This document shows positions 35,124 to 44,422 of a stretch of DNA of 64,000 nt, piece by piece. A program made the position numbers and the translations under genes. Each line of letters begins with the position of its first letter. Position 1 is the stretch's first letter. Origin of the DNA: Neolewinella antarctica. Lineage in GTDB: Bacteria; Bacteroidota; Bacteroidia; Chitinophagales; Saprospiraceae. The notes under the pieces are model-generated. The model did no database searches. It was not told the DNA's origin and saw only the letters and a list, made by a program, of their open reading frames with translations. The stretch lies in contig NZ_JAATJH010000010.1 in NCBI RefSeq assembly GCF_011927835.1, positions 1 to 64,000 on the forward strand, read 5' to 3'.

Positions 35124-35786
35124 ATGCAGACACTCCGCCAAATAGCTCACCTACTCAAGTGGGAGTTCAGGGCCGAATGGCGCAACCGGACGGCCATCAG
35201 TAGCGTGCTGCTTTACGTAGTCGCCACGGCCACGATCGTGTACATGGCCATGACGAATTTTTCCGCCATGACCTTTAACGCCGTACTGTGGATCGTATTG
35301 TTTTTTGGCGCGCTGGTCGCCACCGGGCGCAGCTTTTTGCGGGAAGGCGGCCGGCGCCACCTGTACTATTACCAAGTGGCGTCGCCCGAAGCCCTGTTGA
35401 CCAGCAAGTGGATTTTTAATACCCTCCAGATTTGGTTGGTGAGTGGGGCCAGCTACCTCGCGCTACGTTTCTTCGCGGCGGAGAATATCGAAGTGTTCGA
35501 GCCGGCGACTTTCCTGGCGGCCGTGGGGCTGGGGGGCGTCGGGCTTTCGGCGGCGCTGACGTTCGTGGGGGCCATTGCGGCACGGGCGGGTGGGAACGCT
35601 ACGCTGATGTCGATTCTGTCGCTGCCGATCCTCACGCCGCTGCTTTACCTGCTGGTTAATCTGGGTGCCTACTCCTTCGGGCTGCCGATTGAGCAGACCG
35701 ACACCATGCTGATCTACGTCGGGGCGATCGATTTAATCGGGCTGGCGGTGGGGCTGGTCCTGTTTCCTTTTGTTTGGCGCGATTGA
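35124..35786 (+). CDS. ccmB: Haem exporter subunit CcmB
   Basis: A 220-residue inner-membrane protein with six hydrophobic segments. It starts with the family pattern LLKWEFRAEWRNRTAISSVLLYV, and WIVLFFGALVATGRSFLREGGRRHLYYYQVASP follows. CcmB is the membrane subunit of the CcmABC transporter for cytochrome c maturation. No ccmA or ccmC is beside it: the next gene is on the other strand, so the other components must lie elsewhere. Confidence 0.9.
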   Translation: MQTLRQIAHLLKWEFRAEWRNRTAISSVLLYVVATATIVYMAMTNFSAMTFNAVLWIVLFFGALVATGRSFLREGGRRHLYYYQVASPEALLTSKWIFNTLQIWLVSGASYLALRFFAAENIEVFEPATFLAAVGLGGVGLSAALTFVGAIAARAGGNATLMSILSLPILTPLLYLLVNLGAYSFGLPIEQTDTMLIYVGAIDLIGLAVGLVLFPFVWRD

Positions 35787-35828
35787 CGGTAAGGTTTATC
35801 GACTTTTCTCTGGCAAGGTATTGACTAC

Positions 35829-36254
35829 TTAAACAAAGAGTTCCTCCGTTTGCGCTACCCGTTCGCGCCGGGGCCGGGGTAGAGGGCCAAAGTCCTGAAA
35901 GTCATCGCGGCCCTTAGGGTCGGCTCCGTACCTATTTTCCCGCGGCTGACCGTCGGCGAGCATCATGAAGAAAAGAATGATGGTACCGACGCCGGTGGGT
36001 GCCAGGAGAATCCACCAGCCAGTGCGGCCAAGATCGTGGAGGCGACGGACGGTCACCGCTACGGACGGGATAAAAAATAACAACTCGATCATCCGCTCGA
36101 TCCCGGCTTCGTGGCCGATCATGTTTCCGTAGAAGTTTGACACGAGACCACCGATCAAACTCGAAATAAAGATGAAGGACCAGAATTCTTTGCGGCGCGC
36201 CCGGCCTTTGATCGTGGCAAATTTTCCGAGAGCGGTGGTGAATGACTCAAACAT
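35829..36254 (-). CDS. DUF805 membrane protein
   Basis: A 141-residue DUF805 protein: FTTALGKFATIKGRARRKEFWSF at the start, three or four membrane segments, the conserved VTVRRLHDLGRTGWW, and a hydrophilic C-terminal tail. Its function is unknown across the family. It is convergent with ccmB and divergent from engB. Confidence 0.92.
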   Translation of the reverse strand: MFESFTTALGKFATIKGRARRKEFWSFIFISSLIGGLVSNFYGNMIGHEAGIERMIELLFFIPSVAVTVRRLHDLGRTGWWILLAPTGVGTIILFFMMLADGQPRENRYGADPKGRDDFQDFGPLPRPRRERVAQTEELFV

Positions 36255-36557
36255 GGGTGGGTTATTTTCTTTTGTTGCTGCGTCGAAAGTAGGTCTACTC
36301 CCCTACCCCGGCAAGTTTTGTCGACGGAGCGGAGGAATGCGTCGACCAATCGTACTGGTAACAACCGAAACGGCGCTAAGGGTTAAGTATTTCACTAGCT
36401 TTCCGGCTGCGCCCACGTACCTTTGCTCCTTCCTTAATAACCCTTGCACCGGCGACCGCGCAACAAAAGTCTGGGGTCTTTAGTCTGTGGTCTGTGGTAA
36501 CAGTAACCACCAGAGACTTTAGACCAAAGACTGAAGACCAAAGACCAAAGACCAAAA
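36255..36557. promoter_or_regulatory. Divergent intergenic region with repeats
   Basis: 303 bp between the DUF805 and engB starts. It holds a copy of the dispersed 16-bp repeat (36446-36461) and an imperfect inverted array of GTCTTTAG/AGACCAAAG units (about 36475-36555) directly before engB. Both promoters must lie here; none could be pinned down. Confidence 0.4.
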
Positions 36558-37175
36558 ATGTCCATAACCGCCTCCGAATTCACCACCTCCTACGCGCGGG
36601 TCGACAAAATCCCCGTCGACAGACGACCCGAGTTTGCGTTCATCGGCCGCTCGAACGTCGGCAAGAGCAGCCTGCTCAACATGCTCACCTCGCGCAAGGA
36701 ACTAGCCAAGACCAGCGGCCGGCCCGGCAAGACCCAGCTGATCAACTACTTCCTGATCAACGGCTCGTGGAACATGACCGACCTACCCGGCTACGGCTAC
36801 GCGGTACAGAGCAAAAAAACGCGCTCGAAGTGGGAGACCCGCACGACGAACTATTTTACGAAGCGCGAGCAACTGACCTGCGCGATGGTGCTGATCGACA
36901 GCAACGTGCCGCCGCAAAAGATCGACCTGGAATTCGTCAACTGGCTCGGCGAACTCGGCGTGCCCTTCGTGCTGGTGTTCACGAAAACCGACCGCAAAAA
37001 AGCCCGGGGCCTGACCCAGGTGGAAGCCTTTAAGAAGAAGCTGCTGGAGCAGTGGGAAGAGCTGCCCCCCGTGTTCCTCACCAGCGCCGTGAAGCAGGAC
37101 GGCCGCGAGGAACTCCTGGCCCTGATCGAAAAAACCTTGCTGGGCATGGACTGGCCTTACGCCGAAACCACCTAA
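36558..37175 (+). CDS. engB: Ribosome biogenesis GTPase EngB/YsxC
   Basis: A 205-residue GTPase: G1 GRSNVGKSS (about 30-38), G2 region TSGRPGKTQ, G3 DLPGYGYA, G4 TKTD and G5 TSA. It assists assembly of the large ribosomal subunit. Length and motifs are normal. The stop is one base upstream of the following acyltransferase frame, suggesting translational coupling. Confidence 0.96.
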   Translation: MSITASEFTTSYARVDKIPVDRRPEFAFIGRSNVGKSSLLNMLTSRKELAKTSGRPGKTQLINYFLINGSWNMTDLPGYGYAVQSKKTRSKWETRTTNYFTKREQLTCAMVLIDSNVPPQKIDLEFVNWLGELGVPFVLVFTKTDRKKARGLTQVEAFKKKLLEQWEELPPVFLTSAVKQDGREELLALIEKTLLGMDWPYAETT

Positions 37176-37176
37176 C

Positions 37177-38952
37177 TTGGCCACCGTGACTACTACCGAG
37201 CAAAATACCAATACCCTCGTCGCCACCCCGGCCTTCGAAAATGCCGGCCGGCGCTACGAACACATTGCCCCCGACCTGGAGAAGTGGGACATCTACCGAC
37301 TCCACGAAGACCGCGATGCATTCGTCAGTGAGCTCGAAGAAGCTACCTACGAACGACTCCTGGAAGAACACGGTGGCGACCTCCAGAACCTGCTCAGTAA
37401 GACGATCTTCAGCGAGCAGAACCGCACCAAGCAGGAACCGTGGAAAGTGGACCCGCCCAAGGAGAGAAGCTACTACAAGCGGCTCGCCAAGATGCTGGCG
37501 ACCAGATCGCTGGACGAAGAAGAGCAGACGACGGCGGACAACGCGGCACGCAACATCCTCAAGCGGATCGTGCACCGGTATTCCGACGAGATCGTCGGTC
37601 ACTTCAAGATTCCTACTTTTCGATTCGCCCGCCGGTTTCTGACCTTTTTCTTCGGCCGCCTACTGAATGCGGCGGACGGGCGCAGTTTCCGCTCGCTGTT
37701 CTCGAAAAAGATTTTGCTGCAGGAGAAACTGCTGGTGCGGGGTTACGTCGAGCGGGTGCGGGAGCTCAGTAAAATCGGGACCGTTGTCTTCGTACCCACC
37801 CACTTCTCCAACCTCGATTCCATCCTTATCGGCTACGCGCTGGACCAAGTGGCGGGCCTACCGGCCGTCTCCTTCGGTGCGGGGCTCAACCTCTACAACA
37901 CGGGTTATACGGCCTACTTTATGAACCGGTTGGGGGCTTACCGCGTCGACCGGCGGAAGCGGAACGGCGTGTACATGACGGCCCTAAAGATGTTCTCGAA
38001 ACTCATCATCAAGAAGGGCGTGCCGAGTCTTTTCTTCCCGGGCGGCACGCGTTCGCGGTCGGGGGCGCTGGAGACTAAACTCAAGCTAGGCTTACTCGGC
38101 ACGGCCGTGGAGGCGCAACGCGCCAGCTACCAGGAAGGGCGGGAAGAAAAGATTTTTATCGTGCCGGTTATTCTCAGCTACCCCTTCGTGCTGGAGGCGC
38201 AGTTTCTGGTGGAGCAACACCTCCGCGAGCAGGGGCAGGAGCGGTACATCAAGGCGTCGGATAATTTCCAGTCGCTGCGGTCGATTCTGAAATTCGTGTG
38301 GGGGGTATTTAGTAAGGGTAACACCATCACGATCAGCCTCGGCCAGCCGATGGACGTGCTCGGTAACCGGGTGGAGGCCACGGGGCTCAGTTACGTACGC
38401 AGCGGCCGCCACGTGAGTACGCGAGAATATTTTCGCGACCAGCACGGCGAGATCAACCAGGATTACCAGCGGGAGAGCGAGTACACCCGGATGCTGGGGG
38501 AAAAGATCGTGGAACGGTACCACGCCGATGGCATCGTCCTGCCGTCGCACATCGCCAGTTACGCTGCCTTCGCGCTGGTGGAACGGGCCAACATCGGCAC
38601 CGATCTTTACGGCATCATGCGTTTGCCCGCCGAGGAATTCTTCTTCGATGAGCCCGCGCTACTCAACGTTATCGCTCAGTTGCGCGACGTGTTGCTGGAC
38701 CTTAGTAACGAAGACCGGGTAAAGGTTTCGCCAGAACTTTATGAAACGCCCGAAGGCATTTTGCAGCACGCCATGGACAGCATCGGTAATTTCCACATCC
38801 AGAAACCCCTGCACCGGGACGCGGACGGCAAGGTAATCTGTGATAGCTACGCGATGCTTTATTACTACCATAACCGGTTGAGTACTTTCAAGCTGAAGGG
38901 GAAGATTAAATACCCCAAGCCGCTGATTCATGAGTTTGCGGGTGTGCGGTAG
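37177..38952 (+). CDS. Glycerolipid acyltransferase (PlsC/PlsB-like)
   Basis: A 591-residue protein with an acyltransferase domain at about 205-360. It has the HX4D motif PTHFSNLDS (catalytic His and Asp), then GLNLYNTGYTAYFMNRLGAYRVDRRKRN and the LFFPGGTRSRSG motif that binds glycerol phosphate. The extra N- and C-terminal regions make it closer in size to PlsB-like enzymes than to the small PlsC. It should acylate glycerol 3-phosphate or lysophosphatidate in phospholipid synthesis. The start is uncertain: TTG at 37177 or GTG at 37186; no ATG is near. It follows engB directly. Confidence 0.87.
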   Translation: MATVTTTEQNTNTLVATPAFENAGRRYEHIAPDLEKWDIYRLHEDRDAFVSELEEATYERLLEEHGGDLQNLLSKTIFSEQNRTKQEPWKVDPPKERSYYKRLAKMLATRSLDEEEQTTADNAARNILKRIVHRYSDEIVGHFKIPTFRFARRFLTFFFGRLLNAADGRSFRSLFSKKILLQEKLLVRGYVERVRELSKIGTVVFVPTHFSNLDSILIGYALDQVAGLPAVSFGAGLNLYNTGYTAYFMNRLGAYRVDRRKRNGVYMTALKMFSKLIIKKGVPSLFFPGGTRSRSGALETKLKLGLLGTAVEAQRASYQEGREEKIFIVPVILSYPFVLEAQFLVEQHLREQGQERYIKASDNFQSLRSILKFVWGVFSKGNTITISLGQPMDVLGNRVEATGLSYVRSGRHVSTREYFRDQHGEINQDYQRESEYTRMLGEKIVERYHADGIVLPSHIASYAAFALVERANIGTDLYGIMRLPAEEFFFDEPALLNVIAQLRDVLLDLSNEDRVKVSPELYETPEGILQHAMDSIGNFHIQKPLHRDADGKVICDSYAMLYYYHNRLSTFKLKGKIKYPKPLIHEFAGVR

Positions 38953-38976
38953 CGTTAGTTTTGCGGTTGTTTTTTA

Positions 38977-39140
38977 AGAGCATGTTGGGACTTTGGGTTC
39001 CTGGCCGGTTTTGAGACAGTTTTGTGATGGTTAAGGCAGCAAAACCGGAGTTTAGCCGTAGCTAAATGAGGATTTTGCTAACGAAGACCACCGCAAAAGT
39101 GGCCAAAACAAGGCCGGAAGCTAAAGTCCCAACATGCTCT
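38977..39140. repeat. 164-bp imperfect palindromic element
   Basis: The first 18 bases (38977-38994) are the exact reverse complement of the last 18 (39123-39140). The inner arms match imperfectly to a centre near 39058 (TTTAGC/GCTAAA). It lies in the 491-bp gap between the acyltransferase and GlsB-type genes, which has no coding frame; a copy of the dispersed 16-bp repeat follows at 39147-39162. It resembles a structured mobile palindrome. Confidence 0.7.
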
Positions 39141-39389
39141 AAAGGTGCGCGGCCGCGGGTGCCGGGAAAATTGGCTAGCGTAAATTTTTGTCGGGCAGTC
39201 GAAGCTAAATTTGATTGGATTGGTAGTTAGTGGATTCTGTACGGATTTTTCAGCTACGTAAAAACTAGTGCTCAGAACAACACTTTCCGGCCACGCCGAA
39301 GCATTTCTTACCCAAACTATTGTGCTTATGTGTTTGTGTGGCAAAAACCTGGTTGCGAACGGTCAGCAACGAACCGACCACCAACAAAA

Positions 39390-39418
39390 AATGCCAGCGG
39401 CGCGGGGCCACTGGCATT
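39390..39418 (-). terminator. Terminator of GlsB-type gene
   Basis: Stem AATGCCAG/CTGGCATT with further GC pairs inside. On the minus strand it follows the stop at 39444 and is followed by a T-rich run (TTTTTTGTTGG). Confidence 0.65.
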
Positions 39419-39443
39419 CTTAGTTTTTACACGAAAGGCGGAT

Positions 39444-39689
39444 TTAAGCCACCCGCCGGTAAATAGCCAGGCAGATAACCGCTCCGACTACGGCGACAAT
39501 GATGGACCACAGGTTAACACCCGTAGCACCGCCCATACCGACCAGATTGAAGACGAAGCCACCGACGACGGCACCAACGATACCGATCAGTAGGGAAGCG
39601 ATCCAGCCACCGGGGTCCGGCCCCGGGTGAATAAGTTTGGCAATGGCGCCGGCGATGAGGCCGAGTATGATCCAGGCAAGAAAACCCAT
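39444..39689 (-). CDS. GlsB/YeaQ/YmgE family membrane protein
   Basis: An 81-residue protein with three membrane segments (GFLAWIILGLIAGAIAKLI, GGWIASLLIGIVGAVVGGFVF, LWSIIVAVVGAVICLAIYRR). It has the glycine pattern of the transglycosylase-associated family. Its role is unknown; members are often stress induced. Confidence 0.93.
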   Translation of the reverse strand: MGFLAWIILGLIAGAIAKLIHPGPDPGGWIASLLIGIVGAVVGGFVFNLVGMGGATGVNLWSIIVAVVGAVICLAIYRRVA

Positions 39690-39831
39690 AGTAGTTTAGT
39701 TTTGATTCCTTACTAAAATCTGATTTGGCGGCCGTTTGTTCGATTCTACAACCATCGAAGGGCGATGGTGGTGGAGCGGACTGACGCCCCGCCCGACAAA
39801 CTATGTGGCGAATTAGGAGTTAGTCCAAACC

Positions 39832-41031
39832 GTGAACCCATCCCAAAAATTACCCCGTGGCGCGGCCGCGCTACTCATCGCCCTCGTTACCCCCACGCAG
39901 AATAACGTCACCGGTATCCCCGTCCTTCTGTGGGGCCGCCCGGGCGTCGGCAAGTCCAGCTTCATCGAGGGCTTGGCGCGTCCGGATTTTCCGGTCACTA
40001 CCCTAATCGCCTCCATCCACGACCCGACGGACTTTAGTGGCTTACCCATTCTGGAGGACGGCAAAGTCCGCTACGCCACGCCGCAGTGGGTGGACAGCTT
40101 TTCTGAGACGGGCAACGGCATTCTTTTCCTGGACGAGTTGAGCACCGCACCGCCCTCCGTGCAGTCGGCCCTGCTCCGCGTAGTCTTCGAACGGCGGGTG
40201 GGGTTTCACGACCTACCACCCGGCGTCCGGATCGTGGCCGCCGCCAACCCGCCCGACCTGATGGTGGGGGGTTGGGAATTATCACCGCCGCTCCGCAACC
40301 GGTTCGTGCACCTGAACTGGGACATTGACGCGGACCTGTACATCAACGCGCTACTCAGCGGCTGGCAACAAGGGAACATTCAGGAAGTAGATACCAAGGC
40401 TCACGCCGTACTCCTCGGTCAGGTAAAGGCCCGGGTGGCTGCCTTTCTGCGCTTACAACCCAGTTATCTACACGCTAACCCGGAGGATAATCCGTACGGA
40501 TTCGCCAGCCCCCGAACCTGGGATTTCGTGGCCGCCCTGTTCACCAGCGCCGAACTACTCGGCTACGATTTACACGATACCCAGTCCGACGGTCTGTGGC
40601 TCGACCTGGCCGCCGGTTGCCTGGGGGAAGGCATCGCCATCGCGTTGATCGAGTACTTACGCAACCTCCGCCTTCCACCGCCCGCTGACGTTCTCGACGG
40701 CAAGGTAAGTCTCGACGTGACCGACCTGAACGACGGCGAGCTCTACGTACTGTTTGCCAGCCTGAATCCCTACCTGAAAGCCGCGGTGGGCACTGCTGAT
40801 CTTCTTCCCTACTCGACCGTTTACCTCGATTTGATGGCGACAACCTTCGACGACGGCAGGCGTGACATTGCTTTCGTGCCCCTCCGCGAGTTGGCCCAGT
40901 CCGGCTGGCTGCCCGAGGTATTTGCCGCGGCGCAGCAAGCTAATGGGGACGGTGGTTCAACCGTCACCGACCAGATCGAACGCTTCTTTGCGGACGAAGG
41001 ACTCAACCAATTCATCGATGTCCTCAGTTGA
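39832..41031 (+). CDS. MoxR-type AAA ATPase
   Basis: A 399-residue AAA+ ATPase: Walker A LLWGRPGVGKSS (about 31-43), Walker B GILFLDEL (about 100), sensor 1 RIVAAANPPD, and LSPPLRNRF with the Arg finger. The C-terminal 200 residues are less conserved. It overlaps the next gene by 14 bases. ATPases of this kind act with a VWA-domain partner to insert cofactors or remodel target proteins, and the next gene encodes such a partner; the target here is unknown. Confidence 0.9.
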   Translation: MNPSQKLPRGAAALLIALVTPTQNNVTGIPVLLWGRPGVGKSSFIEGLARPDFPVTTLIASIHDPTDFSGLPILEDGKVRYATPQWVDSFSETGNGILFLDELSTAPPSVQSALLRVVFERRVGFHDLPPGVRIVAAANPPDLMVGGWELSPPLRNRFVHLNWDIDADLYINALLSGWQQGNIQEVDTKAHAVLLGQVKARVAAFLRLQPSYLHANPEDNPYGFASPRTWDFVAALFTSAELLGYDLHDTQSDGLWLDLAAGCLGEGIAIALIEYLRNLRLPPPADVLDGKVSLDVTDLNDGELYVLFASLNPYLKAAVGTADLLPYSTVYLDLMATTFDDGRRDIAFVPLRELAQSGWLPEVFAAAQQANGDGGSTVTDQIERFFADEGLNQFIDVLS

Positions 41032-42271
41032 TCACCGCACGGCCAGCGACCGGATTCGCTTCGCCCGGGCCTACGCCGCCCAGCGGTTACCGTGGTTCGG
41101 TCCGGCGCTGTTCCGGTGCCGCATCATCGTCACCGAGCGGACGGAGGTAGCTTCGATCGACCTGAGCTACAACGTTTACTGGAACCCGGCGGCCGTCGCG
41201 GAAATCTGGGCGAGTAACCCGGAAGAGATCGACGCCCTGAAAGAAATTGGCTTTCTCTGGATTCACGAAATCAGCCACCGTCTCCGTCAGCACGCCGAGC
41301 GGCGCGAATCCTTACTGACCAAGCGACCGGTCGACCCGCGCACCTGGAACATTGCCGCCGACTTCGAGATCAACGACAACCCGTGGCCAGGATTAACCAT
41401 GCCAGCGGTGTACCCGGGTATGCTGCCCGGCAAGTTCGGCTTTGCGAACGGACGGTTGGCGGAGGAGTACCTGACCATGGTGGAGGGTGCCGAACACGAC
41501 TTTGCGTTGCTCCCGGACGAAGGAAGCGGCGTACACGGGGAAGCACGGGAGTGGGAAACCGGGGACGTTCAGGATATTTCTGACTTGGACACCGAGCTGA
41601 TCCGCAGAAAAGTGGCCGATGAAATGAAAAAGGCCGGTCCGAGTGCCATTCCCGCAAGCTGGCGGAGCTGGTCGGAAAGCGTTCTGACGAGTAAGACAAA
41701 CTGGCGGCGCTCCCTTTCGCACCGGATGAGCGTGGCCATCCATCAAGGCATCGGTAGTCGGATCGACTATAGTTTCGCGCGGCCGAGTCGGCGGCAGGCC
41801 GTTTATCACCCTATCCTGGCTCCGTCACTGCGGGGTGACCGAACGGCGCGCATCGCCATCGTCGTGGATACGAGTGGGTCGATAGGTAGCGCTAGTCTGA
41901 AGCGATCGCTGGCCGAAGTCGCCGGTGTCGTACGGACATTCCGTTACCCGGTTACGATCATTCCCTGCGACAACCGGACTTTCGAACCCGTGCGGGTCGT
42001 CGCGGCGGAGGAGGCTTACAGAATTCAGTCACTCCCCGGCGGCGGGCTGACCGACATGCGGGCGGGCATTGCCGAGGCGCAGAAACTTCGGCCAAAGCCG
42101 GACGTAATCCTCGTACTTACGGATGGGTTTACGCCTTACCCAAAGGAGCGATTAGCCGTCCCCGTCGTGTTCGGCATTTTGTTGGAGGAGAACAGTGTTG
42201 TTGCGGATGTTCCACGACCGCCTCAGCCACCTTTTGGCCCGAGATCGGTACTTTTAATTCGACCCGACTAG
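41018..42271 (+). CDS. VWA-like protein with HExxH motif (DUF2201 type)
   Basis: A 417-residue protein starting at ATG 41018 (MSSVDHRTASDRIRFARA). The N-terminal half is a putative metallopeptidase-like region with HEISHRLRQH (HExxH) and NIAADFEIND, as in DUF2201_N. The C-terminal part is a VWA-like domain with the metal site DTSGSIG and VLVLTDG (here VILVLTDGFTPYP). It partners with the overlapping MoxR ATPase. Whether the HExxH is an active protease is unknown. The longer open frame upstream lies inside the ATPase gene and is rejected. Confidence 0.9.
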   Translation: MSSVDHRTASDRIRFARAYAAQRLPWFGPALFRCRIIVTERTEVASIDLSYNVYWNPAAVAEIWASNPEEIDALKEIGFLWIHEISHRLRQHAERRESLLTKRPVDPRTWNIAADFEINDNPWPGLTMPAVYPGMLPGKFGFANGRLAEEYLTMVEGAEHDFALLPDEGSGVHGEAREWETGDVQDISDLDTELIRRKVADEMKKAGPSAIPASWRSWSESVLTSKTNWRRSLSHRMSVAIHQGIGSRIDYSFARPSRRQAVYHPILAPSLRGDRTARIAIVVDTSGSIGSASLKRSLAEVAGVVRTFRYPVTIIPCDNRTFEPVRVVAAEEAYRIQSLPGGGLTDMRAGIAEAQKLRPKPDVILVLTDGFTPYPKERLAVPVVFGILLEENSVVADVPRPPQPPFGPRSVLLIRPD

Positions 42272-42319
42272 TAACGTTGACTTTAGTCGATGCTCGTGCC
42301 TCGTCCTCTAAAGTCAGTA

Positions 42320-42856
42320 TTACAGGGTGGGATAGCTAGCCCGGTGCAGACGTTGGGTTCCGTCACGCCGGTCCAAAAAATGACGTTTTATCGTAAACGT
42401 AGAAGAGGTAAATGCCATCTCATCCCAGGGAATATCCGCTTCGGTAAACAGCTGACATTCAAGACTTTCCTCGCCCACCGCGAATTTACCCTCCACGAGC
42501 TCCCCGACGAACTGGAGGTAGATTTGATTTATTTTTTCCAGGTTGTACAGTGAAATCAGGTACGTTAATTCCACCTTAGCCGCCGCCTCTTCCCAGACCT
42601 CCCGGATGGCCCCGGCTTCTACGCCCTCGCCATTTTCTAAATAACCGCTCGGCACGTTCCACAGGCCGTAGCAGGGCTCGATGGCGCGGCGGCAGAGCAA
42701 CACTTTATCTTCCCACACGGGCAAACAGCCCGCGACGATCTTGGGGTTGCGGTAGTGGATGGTGGTGCAGGCGCCGCAAACCAACCGCGGGCGGTTATCG
42801 CCGGCGGGGATAAGTTTACTTATTTCGGCGGAGCCACAGTGGGGGCAAAAATTCAT
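42320..42856 (-). CDS. NUDIX hydrolase with zinc ribbon
   Basis: A 178-residue protein. An N-terminal zinc ribbon (FCPHCGS...LVCGAC, two CxxC pairs) precedes a NUDIX fold with GYLENGEGVEAGAIREVWEEAAAK. The box matches Gx5Ex7REUxEExGU except that the last Gly is Ala. Zinc-ribbon NUDIX proteins include NADH pyrophosphatase relatives, but the substrate cannot be read here. It lies downstream of the 402-codon lipoprotein gene, separated by a terminator. Confidence 0.92.
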   Translation of the reverse strand: MNFCPHCGSAEISKLIPAGDNRPRLVCGACTTIHYRNPKIVAGCLPVWEDKVLLCRRAIEPCYGLWNVPSGYLENGEGVEAGAIREVWEEAAAKVELTYLISLYNLEKINQIYLQFVGELVEGKFAVGEESLECQLFTEADIPWDEMAFTSSTFTIKRHFLDRRDGTQRLHRASYPTL

Positions 42857-42904
42857 GGCCGCAAGGTAGTTCGCTTTAACTAGCTAGGGTTCGTGGTACA
42901 AGCG

Positions 42905-42935
42905 AAAGCAGTGTCGGGAGCATCCCGACACTGCT
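42905..42935 (-). terminator. Terminator after 402-codon lipoprotein gene
   Basis: Perfect 14-bp stem (42905-42918 with 42922-42935) around a GCA loop, lying between the stop at 42964 and the NUDIX start. No strong T tract on the minus strand. Confidence 0.65.
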
Positions 42936-42963
42936 TCGAACTTCTTAAAATTTGATCTAAGCA

Positions 42964-44172
42964 CTAAATTGTCCGGTAACTCGTGGCCAGTAGCTCCTGC
43001 AGCCTCGGTTTCAGGACGTCCGCCGCGTCCAGAATAAGGGCTTCGTTAGAAGGGAATTGCTGCGCGCGGTTACCCACGTAGCGGCGGGTGCTACGGCTGA
43101 GCGCACGGCGGTCGCCGCTGAAGGTGCTGGCGTAGTTGTTGAATACGGCTTCGGCCGTGAGGGCTTCCTCCTCCACGATTCTGTTCAGCCGATTGTCGTA
43201 GAGGACGAGGCTGCCGTTCACTACGGCCGCTTTACTCCGTAAAATCTCGATGATCTGCGCCCGGACGATTACCCTACGGGGCTGCGTAATATCGTTGCCG
43301 AGGGTATCCTTGGCGACGTTGCCGCGCGCATCCAGCACGTACTCGTCGCCGTCGGTAATTTCCTGCTCGTCGACGTAGCTACGCTCGGTGATGCGTTCCG
43401 GGCTCACTTCGATGTTGCGGATGACGATTTGCGCGTCGTAATCGTAGGTGACGCCGGGGCGGGCGGCGAAATCGTAGTAGCGCCAGTCGCTGTCCATGTT
43501 GTTGGTCTCCACGCGCAGAAGTTCTTCCTCAAAGCCGCGGGGGAGGTAGCCGCCAGATTCGTTGACGGTCGTGACGAAGATAAATACTTTACCGAGTTCG
43601 CGGGCTTCTTCGCGCAAAGTGCGGGCGTCGCGGTAGTTGGCGCGGTAGCGTTCGGTCGTAGCAAAATCCTGGAAGGATTCGCGGGCGGCGCGTTTGTCGC
43701 CGGCGCGGCCTTTCGTGAGGTTGGCCAGGGCATTGGCGTAAGCTTGTTCGGCGGCTTTACCCTCTGTGGCGGCTAGTCGGTCACCGAGATCAACGAAGTT
43801 GAACTGGGCGTAGCGGCCGTTTTTATCGGAAAGGGGCAGCAACGGTTGCAGCGCGCGCTGACGGCGGTCGACCTTTTCGTAGATGCCGTGAATGCGGCCC
43901 CAGTCGGGCGTGCCGGAGTTGGCGAAGTAGTCCGCCTGGTCCAGATCGCGCTGGATGGACTTGTTGACGGCCTTTTCGAGCGCGGCTACGTACTTCGGGT
44001 TCTTCTTTTCCTTGCCCGACAGGCGCTTTTGGGCGAGGCGGATCGTCTCTTCGTAGTTGCCGTTTTCGACGAGTTTATCAACTGATTTGCAGGAGGTAGC
44101 GAAGAGGGTAAATAGAATCAGTAAAGAGGTATAAAGCTGGCGTGTGTGTTTCATGGTGAGCTTCTTTGACAT
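42964..44172 (-). CDS. Lipoprotein of unknown function
   Basis: A 402-residue protein with a lipoprotein signal (LLILFTLFATSCKS). A TPR-like N-terminal region follows (VDKLVENGNYEETIRLAQKRL...PKYVAALEKAVNK), and a beta-rich C-terminal half (VTYDYDAQIVIRNIEVSPERITE, RRVIVRAQIIEILRSKAAVVNGSLVLYDN). I have no family name; the layout resembles lipoproteins of Bacteroidota. The start may be ATG at 44154 (MKHTRQL) rather than 44172. Confidence 0.8.
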   Translation of the reverse strand: MSKKLTMKHTRQLYTSLLILFTLFATSCKSVDKLVENGNYEETIRLAQKRLSGKEKKNPKYVAALEKAVNKSIQRDLDQADYFANSGTPDWGRIHGIYEKVDRRQRALQPLLPLSDKNGRYAQFNFVDLGDRLAATEGKAAEQAYANALANLTKGRAGDKRAARESFQDFATTERYRANYRDARTLREEARELGKVFIFVTTVNESGGYLPRGFEEELLRVETNNMDSDWRYYDFAARPGVTYDYDAQIVIRNIEVSPERITERSYVDEQEITDGDEYVLDARGNVAKDTLGNDITQPRRVIVRAQIIEILRSKAAVVNGSLVLYDNRLNRIVEEEALTAEAVFNNYASTFSGDRRALSRSTRRYVGNRAQQFPSNEALILDAADVLKPRLQELLATSYRTI

Positions 44173-44247
44173 AAAACTACGGAGCGACGGTCCGAGAATT
44201 GCTTACGGAAAAGCTAAGGGGGATTAAGGTTTGTTAAGGGGGGGGGG

Positions 44248-44345
44248 TTAGGCGGTAGGCTGGTAGGCGGTAGGCGAGTAGGCGGTAGCCGGTAGGGCGG
44301 TAGGTAGTGGTATTCTTCATAATTACGCTGCACCTGCGACCGCGC
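44248..44345. repeat. Tandem TAGGCGG units and dispersed repeat
   Basis: A run of degenerate TAGGCGGTAGG units (44248-44310) follows a run of G residues and is followed by a copy of the 16-bp dispersed repeat (44330-44345). The units also occur, as a palindrome, at 27142-27215. Located upstream of argB. Confidence 0.6.
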
Positions 44346-44422
44346 CGCGTAAGCTAGTCCCGTACTTTGTCGGGGTGCCTGATTACCTTGCCTTGTATAT
44401 TGACAATCGCAACTCAACCCGC

